DNA of 64,000 nt, from positions 1 to 64,000 of the forward strand of contig NZ_FRAJ01000013.1 in NCBI RefSeq assembly GCF_900142285.1, written 5' to 3'. A program made the position numbers and the translations under genes. This document shows, in pieces, positions 8,778 through 17,841 of the stretch. This stretch comes from Caminicella sporogenes DSM 14501 (GTDB lineage: Bacteria > Bacillota > Clostridia > Peptostreptococcales > Caminicellaceae). A model generated the notes under the pieces. It ran no database searches. It worked only from the letters and a program-made list of their open reading frames with translations, and was not told the origin of the DNA. Each line of letters begins with the position of its first letter. Position 1 is the stretch's first letter.

Positions 8778-10478
8778 CTACATTTTTTCTGGAGCTGCAA
8801 CTCCTATAAGTTTTAATCCATTTTTTATAGTCTGCTTAACTGCTGCAACTAAAGCCAATCTAGCTTTTTGAAGTTCTTCATCATCTACTAGTATTTGAGT
8901 ATCATGGTAAAATTTATTGAAAGCTTGAGCAACATCTATCACATATCTGGTAACAACTGAAGGTTCATATTTTCTTGCAGCATCTTCTACTACTTCTGGG
9001 AATTTATTAAGTATTCTAACAAGGTCCATGGTTTCTTTTTCTTGTAATAATTTATAGTTTACATTTTTATTATAATCAACATTAGATTTTCTTAATAAGC
9101 TTGAAGCCCTTGCATGAGTATACTGCACATAAGGACCTGATTCTCCGTCAAAATTAAGCGTTCTATCCCATGAAAATACATAATCTTTAATTCTATTGTT
9201 AGAAAGTTCCTGAAATACTACTGCACCAATACCTACTTGTTTTGCTATTTCATCTTTATCTTCTAAATTTGGATTCTTTTCACTAATAATTTCTTTAGTT
9301 TTCTCAACTGCTTTATTAAGTACATCTTCTAAAAATACTACTCTACCTTTCCTAGTTGACATAGTACCTTCTTCAAGACTTACCATACCAAAAGGAACAT
9401 GAATACAATCTTTTGCCCAATCATATCCCATTAATTCTATTATTTTAATCCACTGTTTAAAATGAAGATTTTGCTGTGAACCCACTACATAAATATTTTT
9501 ATAAAAATCATAATGTTCTTTTCTATATATTGCCGCAGCAATATCTCTCGTAATATACAGTGTTGAACCATCTTTTTTAGTAATCAAAGCAGGTGGCATA
9601 CCATACTCTTCAAGGTCAACTATTTCTGCCCCCTGTGATTTTTTAAGTAAATTCTTTTCTCTCATAAGTTCAAGTACTCGAGGCATTTTATCTGAATAAA
9701 AACTTTCTCCTGCATATGAATCAAATTTGATACCAAGCATGTCATAAACTCTATTAAACTCTTTTAAACTAACATCTCTAATCCACTGCCAAAGCTCAGT
9801 AGCTTCATCATCTCCATCTTCAAGTTTTTTAAACCACATTCTTGCTTCATCTTCAAGTTCTGGATTTTTTTCAGCTTCTTCGTGGAATTTTACATATAGC
9901 TTAAGTAATTCTGGAATAGGATTTTCTTCAACTACTTCTCTATTTCCCCAAGCCTTTAAAGCAACTATCAATTTCCCAAATTGAGTACCATAATCTCCAA
10001 GATGATTAACTGCTATTGTATTGTATCCAAGAAATTTATAAATATTATTTAATGCACTGCCTATTACTGTACTTCTGATATGTCCAATATGAAAAGGCTT
10101 AGCAATATTTGGTGATGAAAATTCTACAACAACATTTTTACCTTTACCTAAATCTAAGCTGCCAAATTTATCACCCATTTTTAATATTTCTTCAATAACA
10201 CTCCTAGCAAATATCTCTTTATCAACAGTAAAATTTATATATGCTCCAATTATTTCTATTTTTTCAAATAACTCATTTTCCCCAATAGATTCTACAATAT
10301 CCTTCGCTATAAGATTTGGAGCTTTTTTAAAAATTTTAGCCAATTTAAAACACGGAAAAGCAAAATCTCCCATTTCTGACTTAGGTGGAATTTCAATCAT
10401 ATTTAATACTTCTTCACTATTTAACTCATCTACTTTTTCAGATAAAATATTTGCTATCTCTCTCTTAAAATCTATCAT
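8778..10478 (-). CDS. argS: Arginyl-tRNA synthetase
   Basis: 566 aa class I ligase that charges tRNA-Arg. The N-terminal about 100 residues form the Arg-specific Add-1 domain. SSPNIAKPFHIGHIRST contains the HIGH motif at residues 130-133. The C-terminal DALR anticodon-binding domain includes GESGPYVQYTHARASSLLRK and ends normally with NGLKLIGVAAPEKM. GGAGG precedes ATG. A T-box leader lies upstream, so expression should rise when tRNA-Arg is uncharged. Confidence 0.97.
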   Translation of the reverse strand: MIDFKREIANILSEKVDELNSEEVLNMIEIPPKSEMGDFAFPCFKLAKIFKKAPNLIAKDIVESIGENELFEKIEIIGAYINFTVDKEIFARSVIEEILKMGDKFGSLDLGKGKNVVVEFSSPNIAKPFHIGHIRSTVIGSALNNIYKFLGYNTIAVNHLGDYGTQFGKLIVALKAWGNREVVEENPIPELLKLYVKFHEEAEKNPELEDEARMWFKKLEDGDDEATELWQWIRDVSLKEFNRVYDMLGIKFDSYAGESFYSDKMPRVLELMREKNLLKKSQGAEIVDLEEYGMPPALITKKDGSTLYITRDIAAAIYRKEHYDFYKNIYVVGSQQNLHFKQWIKIIELMGYDWAKDCIHVPFGMVSLEEGTMSTRKGRVVFLEDVLNKAVEKTKEIISEKNPNLEDKDEIAKQVGIGAVVFQELSNNRIKDYVFSWDRTLNFDGESGPYVQYTHARASSLLRKSNVDYNKNVNYKLLQEKETMDLVRILNKFPEVVEDAARKYEPSVVTRYVIDVAQAFNKFYHDTQILVDDEELQKARLALVAAVKQTIKNGLKLIGVAAPEKM

Positions 10479-10562
10479 TTTTTTACCTCCCTATTCATTT
10501 CATTTATGTATTATTTATCTTATCATTAAAATAATTTTTTCAAATTATAAGCAAATAAAAAC

Positions 10563-10788
10563 ACCCGCCCCTTAATAGTAAGAGACGAGTTATTGCCCGC
10601 GTTACCACTCTTATTGATACATAAATGTATCCTCTCTATTCTCCGATAATGGGGAGAAAACCATTTAGCCTACTGTTATTTCAGCTAAAATCTCAAAGGT
10701 GCGCTTCAGTCAATACTGTATGTCAGGCTTCCACCGTCCCTGACTCGCTATAATACATGTAAAGACCTACTCTCCTTCTCATAGATAC
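10563..10788 (-). promoter_or_regulatory. T-box riboswitch of argS, specifier CGC (Arg)
   Basis: The minus strand carries the T-box sequence AAGAGTGGTAACGCGGGC (about 10595-10612) and a following terminator whose 12-bp stem (10563-10590) includes several G-U pairs and ends in GTTTTT. The stem I part contains GAAG-CGC-ACCTTTGAG. Aligned with the pheS and thrS leaders in this window (same [codon]-AC-pyrimidine-...GAG frame) the specifier codon is CGC, arginine. Charged tRNA should leave the terminator formed. Confidence 0.9.
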
Positions 10789-10810
10789 ATAAATATTAAA
10801 TTTGAAATAT

Positions 10811-10839
10811 AATTTAACATAAATTACTGATTAAATCAA
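10811..10839 (-). promoter_or_regulatory. Probable promoter of the argS T-box transcript
   Basis: TTGATT (10834-10839) and TAAATT (10811-10816) on the minus strand are 17 nt apart, just upstream of the T-box leader. Confidence 0.5.
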
Positions 10840-10872
10840 GTAGTTTAATTTATTTTTTAATACAAAACTTAT

Positions 10873-11463
10873 CTACTTATCTGGAAACAATCCTTCTAAA
10901 AATGAAAGAGGCTTAGAAGTATCAAATCCATAATATTCTTTTAAAAATTCACCGTCTACCTTTATTTGAACAGTTTCATTTCCCGGAAGTACAACTAAAG
11001 AATTAACTATACTTCCTATAGTTATAGTAGCATCATTAGTTGACATTTTCTCTTTCAAAAATTCTTTTGAAAAATTAACTATTACATTTTTACCATCTCT
11101 TTCAACAGATATAACTTTTGTTCCCTTAGGTATAGGACTTACAAATTGTTCATCACCTTTATAATTTATCAACTCATCTAAAACAAACTCTTCCATAGTT
11201 TTATTTTTAAGCTTTTCATCATTTATATCAATCGAAAACATTTCATCATAGAGAAATGGCATGTTTTTCATTTTTAGATATAAAACATAGTCAATCTTAT
11301 CACTTTTTGTATTTTCATCACTTACCTTAGTAGCTTGTTCATTATTTTCTTCTACAGCTTGTTCTAAATCTGTTCCACTAACTTCAGCTTCCTTTTTAGA
11401 ACAGCCAACTGAAAGAGATAATATAAATAACGCTATCAATAAAATTGAAAATAATCTTTTCAT
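10873..11463 (-). CDS. GerMN-domain lipoprotein
   Basis: 196 aa. A type II signal peptide ends in the lipobox LSVGC at Cys21, followed by an acidic linker. The C-terminal half (EEFVLDELINYKGDEQFVSPIP to KEYYGFDTSKPLSFLEGLFP) matches the sporulation/spore-germination GerMN fold, with the typical GTKVISVERDGKNVIVNFSKEF core. GerMN lipoproteins sit on the outer face of the membrane; in spore-formers some serve germination, but this short single-domain form is not proven to. It lies upstream of argS on the same strand, with the T-box between them. Confidence 0.78.
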   Translation of the reverse strand: MKRLFSILLIALFILSLSVGCSKKEAEVSGTDLEQAVEENNEQATKVSDENTKSDKIDYVLYLKMKNMPFLYDEMFSIDINDEKLKNKTMEEFVLDELINYKGDEQFVSPIPKGTKVISVERDGKNVIVNFSKEFLKEKMSTNDATITIGSIVNSLVVLPGNETVQIKVDGEFLKEYYGFDTSKPLSFLEGLFPDK

Positions 11464-11495
11464 ACATTTGTCCCCCTTGCTTATTTTAATTTTAA

Positions 11496-11954
11496 TTATT
11501 CTATATATTCCCTATAATTTTCTTCATTTAACACTTTTATTCCATTTTTTTTAAGTAAAGCTGTTGTAACTCCTACACCTTCTCTTAGCTTTCCGCTAAA
11601 ACTGCCATCATAAATTTTAAAACTTGCACATGATGGACTTCTAGCCTTTAAAATAGCTTTTTTTATACCATACAGTTTAGCAATTTTAAGTGATTCATAT
11701 GCTCCTTTTATAAAATAGTCTGTAACATCATCCCCTTTGAGATTTAATACTTTTTTCTTACCATCTAAAACATCATATCCATCTCCAGCAATTATTTCAC
11801 TAGGTTTGCGTGGAGTTGGCAGCCCACCCAATTGTTCAGGACATACGATTATATATTTTTTATCTTTTAAAAATTTCTTCAAATCTTCATTATAATTATT
11901 TTTACCATTATATTTACAATCAATTCCCAACAAACAAGCACTAACTAATATCAT
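11496..11954 (-). CDS. DUF523-family protein
   Basis: 152 aa with the DUF523 signature: N-terminal VSACLLGIDCKYNG, CPEQLGGLPTPRKP, then KARSPSCASFKIYDGSFSGKL and GVGVTTALLKKNGIKV. The paired Cys residues (C7, C13 and the SPSC Cys) suggest a metal or thiol site. Function is unknown in the family. AAGGAG lies 8 nt before ATG. It is 19 nt downstream of mutS2 and likely in the same transcript. Confidence 0.88.
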   Translation of the reverse strand: MILVSACLLGIDCKYNGKNNYNEDLKKFLKDKKYIIVCPEQLGGLPTPRKPSEIIAGDGYDVLDGKKKVLNLKGDDVTDYFIKGAYESLKIAKLYGIKKAILKARSPSCASFKIYDGSFSGKLREGVGVTTALLKKNGIKVLNEENYREYIE

Positions 11955-11973
11955 CTTTACTTCTCCTTAAAAT

Positions 11974-14346
11974 TTATTTTAATTCAACTATAGTTACTCC
12001 ATCTCCTCCTTCACCATAAACGCCCTGTCTAAAAGACTTTACATGAGAATGAGTCTTTAAAAACTGATGTATACCTTTTCTAAGTGCACCTGTTCCTTTA
12101 CCGTGAATAATACTCACTCTCTGCAATTTAGCCAAATAAGCATCATCTAAATACTTATCCAATATAATCCTTGCTTCTTCAAAAGTTTGTCCTCTTAAAT
12201 CTATTTCACTTTTTACAGTCTGTGTTTTTGTTTTAAGAATAGTTCCTACATTTGTCTTTTCTATGCTGTCTCTATCTTCCTTAACTAATCTTAAATTTGA
12301 AATATTGACATTAATTTTCATAATTCCAATTTGTACTGTTAAGTCACCATCAGAATTCGGTTTGCTAATAACAGTACCCGTTTGATTTAAAGTTAATATT
12401 CTTACTGTATCTCCTACTCTTAAATCTTTAGGTGGTTCATCAGTATCAATATTTTCTATTCTAAATAGTGGTTCTTCTAAAGCATCTATACTGATTCTCA
12501 TCTTCTTTCTCATTTCTTCAATCTTTCTATTTCTTTCTCTACCAACTTCCTTTGAAATATTTCTGAGTTCTTTTATTATCTCATCAGCTTCTTTTTTAGC
12601 ATCTTTCAAAATTTTTCTAGCTTCTTCTTTAGCTTGTCTTATTTCTCTTTCTCTTTGCTTATTAAGTTTTTGTATTTTTTTCTCATATTCATTTTTAAGC
12701 CTTTGAACTTCAAGTCTCAATCTAATAGCTTCATCTCTATCTTTTTCAGCTAACTTTCTATTTTCTTCTATTGAAGATATTATTTCTTCAAATTCTATAT
12801 CTTCTTTATTTATAAATTCTCTAGCTTTTTCTATTATATAATCACTTAATCCCAATCTCTTTGATATTTCAAGAGCATTTGACTTACCCGGTATTCCTAT
12901 TAAAAGCTTATAAGTAGGACTTAAAGTTTCAACATCAAATTCAACTGAAGCATTTTCCATGCCATCTTTTATTAATGCAAATTGTTTAAGCTCGCTATAG
13001 TGAGTAGTAGCTATTGTCCTTACTCCTCTTTCATACAAATCAGTTAATATAGCCATAGCCAAAGCTGCACCTTCTGTCGGGTCTGTCCCTGCTCCTAACT
13101 CATCTAATATGACAAGGTCTTTTTCTGTAACATTATTCATTATTTCAATTATATTTTTCATGTGAGATGAAAATGTACTTAAACTCTGTTCTATGCTTTG
13201 TTCATCTCCTATATCCGCATACACTCCATCAAAAACAGATACTTCAGTACCATAATCAGCTGGTACATAAAGTCCAGATTGAGCCATAAGTACCATAAGT
13301 CCAACCATTTTTAGAGTAACAGTTTTACCACCTGTATTTGGACCTGTAATAATTAAACTAGTAAAGTTATCACCTAACCAAATACTATTTGGTACTACAA
13401 CATTTTTATCTATTAAAGGATGTCGTCCATTTTTTATTTTTATATATCCTCTATTATTTAATTTGGGTTCTATGCCTTTCATTTCAAGTGCCAATTTACC
13501 TTTAGCAAAAATAAAATCAAGTTTAGTTAAAATTTCCTGATTTACTTTTATACCTTCAGACTTTTCGCCTATCAATCCTGTAATTTCAGTTAAAATTCTT
13601 TCTATTTCAGCTTGTTCTTTAAGTTTTAATTCTTTCAAATCATTATTCATCTCAACTATAGATAATGGTTCAATAAAAAGTGTAGCGCCACTTGATGACT
13701 GGTCGTGAACTAATCCAGGAACATTGACTCTATTTTCAGCTTTTACAGGAATTACATATCTTCCCTGTCTAATAGTTACAATAGACTCTTGTAGATATTT
13801 CTGCATGCTCGGAGAACTTATTATTAAATTTAACTTATTTTTTATAGCATTATTTTTATTTGCTATCTGCCTTCTTATATTTTTAAGAGTTACACTGGCA
13901 TTATCTGATATTTCATCTTCCCCTAAAATTGCTTCATTTATTCTGTCTTCAATATGTTTATACGTATTTAAACTAGAAGCATAACTTTGTAAAATAGGAA
14001 AATTTCCATTATTTTCATTACCGCTTTTTATAAAATTTTTTAACATTCTGGCCGTTCTCAAAGTATCTGAAACCTCTAACAGTTGAGAAGGCGTAAGATA
14101 TGAACCTATCTCTGCCATCTTTAAATGTCTTCTCAAATCATATATGGGTCCGATAGGCACACTTCCTCTTTGTATTATTAAATTAGCTGCTTCAGAAGTT
14201 TCACTTAGTAGCTCTCTAACCTCATTAAAATCAGTTGATGGTCTAAGTTTTTCTACCAAATTTTTAGCTAAATTTGATGTTACATGATTTTTAAGCATGT
14301 CCACTATTTTTTCATATTCTAATACTCTTAGACTACGCTCGTTCAT
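11974..14346 (-). CDS. mutS2: MutS2 ATPase/endonuclease
   Basis: 790 aa. The middle carries the MutS ATPase core with Walker A ITGPNTGGKT, and Walker B/signature DLVILDELGAGTDPTEGAALA. A long charged coiled coil follows, and the Smr nuclease domain closes the protein (EIDLRGQTFEEARIILD, IIHGKGTGALRKGIHQFL). MutS2 lacks the mismatch-recognition domain; in Firmicutes it is linked to recombination control and to splitting of collided ribosomes. ATG at 14346 is 7 nt from AAGGAG; a GTG two codons earlier is too close to the site. Confidence 0.95.
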   Translation of the reverse strand: MNERSLRVLEYEKIVDMLKNHVTSNLAKNLVEKLRPSTDFNEVRELLSETSEAANLIIQRGSVPIGPIYDLRRHLKMAEIGSYLTPSQLLEVSDTLRTARMLKNFIKSGNENNGNFPILQSYASSLNTYKHIEDRINEAILGEDEISDNASVTLKNIRRQIANKNNAIKNKLNLIISSPSMQKYLQESIVTIRQGRYVIPVKAENRVNVPGLVHDQSSSGATLFIEPLSIVEMNNDLKELKLKEQAEIERILTEITGLIGEKSEGIKVNQEILTKLDFIFAKGKLALEMKGIEPKLNNRGYIKIKNGRHPLIDKNVVVPNSIWLGDNFTSLIITGPNTGGKTVTLKMVGLMVLMAQSGLYVPADYGTEVSVFDGVYADIGDEQSIEQSLSTFSSHMKNIIEIMNNVTEKDLVILDELGAGTDPTEGAALAMAILTDLYERGVRTIATTHYSELKQFALIKDGMENASVEFDVETLSPTYKLLIGIPGKSNALEISKRLGLSDYIIEKAREFINKEDIEFEEIISSIEENRKLAEKDRDEAIRLRLEVQRLKNEYEKKIQKLNKQREREIRQAKEEARKILKDAKKEADEIIKELRNISKEVGRERNRKIEEMRKKMRISIDALEEPLFRIENIDTDEPPKDLRVGDTVRILTLNQTGTVISKPNSDGDLTVQIGIMKINVNISNLRLVKEDRDSIEKTNVGTILKTKTQTVKSEIDLRGQTFEEARIILDKYLDDAYLAKLQRVSIIHGKGTGALRKGIHQFLKTHSHVKSFRQGVYGEGGDGVTIVELK

Positions 14347-14397
14347 TTTCACTCTCCTTACACACTTCTTTGTTTAAGCTTCAAGCCTTTAGCACAA

Positions 14398-16866
14398 TTA
14401 CTCTACGCCTCTAAAAAAATGTCCCTTAGTATAATCATTATTTGATTTATATTTTTCAATAAATTGTATTATTTCCTCGGAAATTATTTTTTTACCTTTT
14501 AAAACATCTTCTATCATTTTTTCATAAGCCTTAACAATATCTATTATTTCATTCTTTTTTTCATTTGTAAACTGTAATCTTATCAAACCTAAATCATTAT
14601 CCAAAAGTTCTTTTATGTATTCAATTAAAAATAACTTCTTAGAATTAAGTATCTGAACTTTACAATTATTATCAGTTAATATCGGAAAGACATTTCCATA
14701 TCTGTCCTTTAATCCAAATTTTTTATTCCTACATATATTGCATAATTTTTTTTCATTTTTTATAGCAGTTTTAATAGCACAATATTTCATAATCATCATG
14801 GGTAAATGTCCATAAACTAATACTTCACAATTTATATCAGCATTTTTTACAATATCTCTAATCTGAGCAAAAGTTAGTTCTAATGACAAAGTGCAGCATT
14901 TTACACCTAAATCGCTAATTTTCTTTAATGCCATATTATTAAATATATTAAAAGAAAAATCTGTATAAATATTTACATCTGTATTTCTTAATAAATTTAA
15001 CTGTCCATGATTAGATACCAATATATGACCTGTTCTTTTTATGTTTTCTAAATTCTGTCTAATATAAGCCATTTCTCTATCATCTGTAATTCTACTTAAA
15101 GCCGGTACTATCAATTTATTATATTTTTCAGAAACTTTTATAGCTTCATCTATATCATATAAGTTTGAATAATAAATTAAATCTACATTACATTTTAAAA
15201 CGGCTTCCAGCTGCTTTAAATTATTTACATATACTCTTAAACTTACTTTTCCTCCATTGCCTTGAATATTATTATTTTTACTATCTGATAATTCATTTAT
15301 AATCAAATCCATATATTTTCTATTATTGCGTCTTTTTCTAGCATTATTTAACTTGTCAATAGCATTTCTTCTAACCTCATTAATTTCACTTATTGGAATT
15401 AATATATTATCATCTAACTCTACTTCTAATTTTTCAAAATAGTAAGGTGTTCCTCCCAATTTATTCATCTGTTTTATAATTCTTTCCTCTGTTAAAGGTT
15501 TATTAACAGCCTTTTCAACATACTTATCACCTACAAAATTTATATAATTGCCATCTGTATCCCATATATATACTTCTAATTTTTTACCTAATTTACATTT
15601 AATTGCCCCGTAAATAGGAACTTTTTTATTTTCAATTGCAAAACTCTTTCTAGCTCTTTCAAGAAGCTCTATATCTGCTGTTTTATAAATGATATTTTCA
15701 ATATTCCCTTTGACTTTATAATCTATTTCAACTATTTGTCCAGCTTTTGCTTCATATATTATCTTATCTTTACTATATATTTTATTGACAATTATACCAT
15801 CATCTTCACTGCTGGATTTTAACTTTATCTTTATTCCATCTCCTTTTCTTAAATCTTCAAATAACTTTATCTTCAGCTTATTACTCTTTTTGTTTATTTC
15901 AATTACTCTGCCAAGCTTAATTCCTCTATTTCCCGGTTTTTCAAAACTCATAATGTCTTTTCCATATTCTCCAAACAAATAACCTTTAGTAAATTTACGA
16001 TTAAATATTTTTTCTAAATCTTTTCTCAAGCTTTCATTTACATTAATTTTACCTGTAGAAAGATATTCGTCTATGACTGCTTTGTAAGCATAAACTACTG
16101 TTGCAACATATTCTGGTCTTTTCATTCTTCCTTCTATTTTTAAAGAATTCACTCCTACATCTATAATTTCACCAACTTTTTCAATAGTATTTAAATCCCG
16201 CGAACTCAAAATATAATTGCCATTTATATTCGCCATTTCTTTATTACTTTCTAAATCTACCAATTTATATGGCAATCTGCACGGTTGAGCACACCTTCCT
16301 CTATTTCCACTTCTTCCACCGATAAGACTACTCATTAAACACTGACCTGAATAGCTAATGCATAATGCCCCATGAATAAAAACTTCTAATTCCACATCAC
16401 TATTTTCTTTTATATATTTTATTTCTTTTAAATCCATTTCTCTAGGCAGAACTACTCTTTTAACTCCAAATTCTTTTAAAAGTTTTACTCCATCTAAATT
16501 ATGTATAGTCATTTGGGTACTTGCATGAATTTCAAAATCTGGATAATTTTCTCTAATATATTTTAACACTCCCAAATCCTGAAGTATTACAGCATCTACA
16601 TCTATGTTATATAAATAATTTATATATTTTTCAAATTCATAAAATTCATTGTTAGATATTAGAGTATTTACTGTTATATATGTCTTTACACCTCTTATAT
16701 GACAGTACTCAACTGCTTTTTTCAGCTCATCATTTCCAAAATTGTTTGCATACTGTCTAGCTCCAAAATTTTTTCCACCTAAATATATCGCATCAGCACC
16801 ATTTTGCACTGCAGCTATCATAGCTTCATAACTTCCAACTGGAGCTAATAGCTCAACTTTTTTCAC
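14398..16866 (-). CDS. U32-family peptidase (RlhA/YrrO-like, long form)
   Basis: 822 aa. The N-terminal half is the U32 barrel (ELLAPVGSYEAMIAAVQNGADAIYLGG... written here only as its start ELLAPVGSYEAM), with the family signature region EVFIHGALCISYSGQC and the cluster of Cys in SGNRGRCAQPCRLPY. The C-terminal half is an additional collagenase-like domain with KYCAIKTAIKNEKKLC..CRNKKFGL, another Cys set. U32 proteins of this length are linked to 23S rRNA hydroxylation in E. coli (RlhA); proteolysis is uncertain. Start GTG is 8 nt from AGGAG. It precedes mutS2 on the same strand. Confidence 0.88.
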   Translation of the reverse strand: MKKVELLAPVGSYEAMIAAVQNGADAIYLGGKNFGARQYANNFGNDELKKAVEYCHIRGVKTYITVNTLISNNEFYEFEKYINYLYNIDVDAVILQDLGVLKYIRENYPDFEIHASTQMTIHNLDGVKLLKEFGVKRVVLPREMDLKEIKYIKENSDVELEVFIHGALCISYSGQCLMSSLIGGRSGNRGRCAQPCRLPYKLVDLESNKEMANINGNYILSSRDLNTIEKVGEIIDVGVNSLKIEGRMKRPEYVATVVYAYKAVIDEYLSTGKINVNESLRKDLEKIFNRKFTKGYLFGEYGKDIMSFEKPGNRGIKLGRVIEINKKSNKLKIKLFEDLRKGDGIKIKLKSSSEDDGIIVNKIYSKDKIIYEAKAGQIVEIDYKVKGNIENIIYKTADIELLERARKSFAIENKKVPIYGAIKCKLGKKLEVYIWDTDGNYINFVGDKYVEKAVNKPLTEERIIKQMNKLGGTPYYFEKLEVELDDNILIPISEINEVRRNAIDKLNNARKRRNNRKYMDLIINELSDSKNNNIQGNGGKVSLRVYVNNLKQLEAVLKCNVDLIYYSNLYDIDEAIKVSEKYNKLIVPALSRITDDREMAYIRQNLENIKRTGHILVSNHGQLNLLRNTDVNIYTDFSFNIFNNMALKKISDLGVKCCTLSLELTFAQIRDIVKNADINCEVLVYGHLPMMIMKYCAIKTAIKNEKKLCNICRNKKFGLKDRYGNVFPILTDNNCKVQILNSKKLFLIEYIKELLDNDLGLIRLQFTNEKKNEIIDIVKAYEKMIEDVLKGKKIISEEIIQFIEKYKSNNDYTKGHFFRGVE

Positions 16867-16889
16867 TTTACCAACTCCTATTATTTAAA

Positions 16890-16934
16890 ATAAAAAAACA
16901 AAAAAGTAGCAATATTATTATATCACTACTTTTA
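16890..16934 (-). terminator. Terminator after zapA
   Basis: Stem AAAAGTAG/CTACTTTT with a 16-nt AT loop, followed on the minus strand by TTGTTTTTTT. It separates zapA from the U32 gene. Confidence 0.65.
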
Positions 16935-17038
16935 CAGATATACGCTTACAAAACTCCTTTTATAAAAATTAATTATTACAAATTTAATTCTACTTTTATA
17001 TCACTTTCTAAATATAAATACACCTTTTAAAATATTTA

Positions 17039-17602
17039 TCATGAATTATCAAATGTTTCAATAAATTCTTGAAGCTCTTTCTTCGTTTGAACAAGTTTTA
17101 CTTCAGTCATCATCAATTTATCTTTTAAATCTTCTATTATCTTATCTGATTTCTCTAACTTGCTATTTTTTATATTTATCTCGTAATTTAATCTGTTAAT
17201 TTCCTCTTTTAAGTCAATATTTTCCTGTTCAAGTAAAGCCGAGCTTTCTTTTAGTTTCTCATAAGAACTATATATTTTTTCATACTCTTTATTTATTTTA
17301 TTTACCTCTGTAGTAGTCGCTGCTAGCTGCTCTTTAATCTCCTCTAATTCAGCAATAGGTTTGTATGCTTTATCTTTTAATTCTTCATATTCTTTTAACA
17401 ATTTAAAATATTCATCAGCAATATTTAAAGCCGTCAATACTGCAATCATTGCAGTACTTAACTTTTTATTTTTTTCTGCTATTTCAACCATTTTATCATC
17501 AACATAGTTAGATAATTTTTGAATGTATTCTCTACTTTCATCACTAACTATGGTATAATCCTGACCTAATATTTTAACTATAACTTTAATCTTTTCTCCC
17601 AT
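17039..17602 (-). CDS. zapA: Cell-division protein ZapA, long coiled-coil form
   Basis: 187 aa. The first 80 residues match ZapA (KIKVIVKILGQDYTIVSDES, YIQKLSNYVDDKMVEIAEKN, MIAVLTALNIADEYFKLLKE), which stabilises FtsZ bundles at midcell. The remaining 100 residues are an extended coiled coil rich in Glu and Lys, making it about twice the length of the Bacillus protein. ATG at 17602 has AAAGGGG 9 nt upstream. It stands downstream of pheT and before the U32 gene, a common clostridial arrangement. Confidence 0.88.
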   Translation of the reverse strand: MGEKIKVIVKILGQDYTIVSDESREYIQKLSNYVDDKMVEIAEKNKKLSTAMIAVLTALNIADEYFKLLKEYEELKDKAYKPIAELEEIKEQLAATTTEVNKINKEYEKIYSSYEKLKESSALLEQENIDLKEEINRLNYEINIKNSKLEKSDKIIEDLKDKLMMTEVKLVQTKKELQEFIETFDNS

Positions 17603-17799
17603 GCACAACAACCCCTTTTTAATATGAGCAAATCTTAATTATATAATTCTTTGCCAAAATTAAATTTCCTTCTAAATACAAAAATTTAATTAGCTTATGA
17701 ACAACATATATTATTTTACCACACTTTCAGCTAAATTTTTTAAAACTTTATTATCTGTTTCAAGTTTCATACTTAACTACAAGTTTTTAAGTTAAACAA

Positions 17800-17840
17800 A
17801 AATAGCCGTTAATTATTTTAAAATAATTAACGGCTATTTT
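17800..17840 (-). terminator. Terminator after pheT
   Basis: A perfect inverted repeat of AATAGCCGTTAATTATTTT with its complement and a flanking T-run immediately follows the pheT stop on the minus strand. Confidence 0.9.
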
Positions 17841-17841
17841 T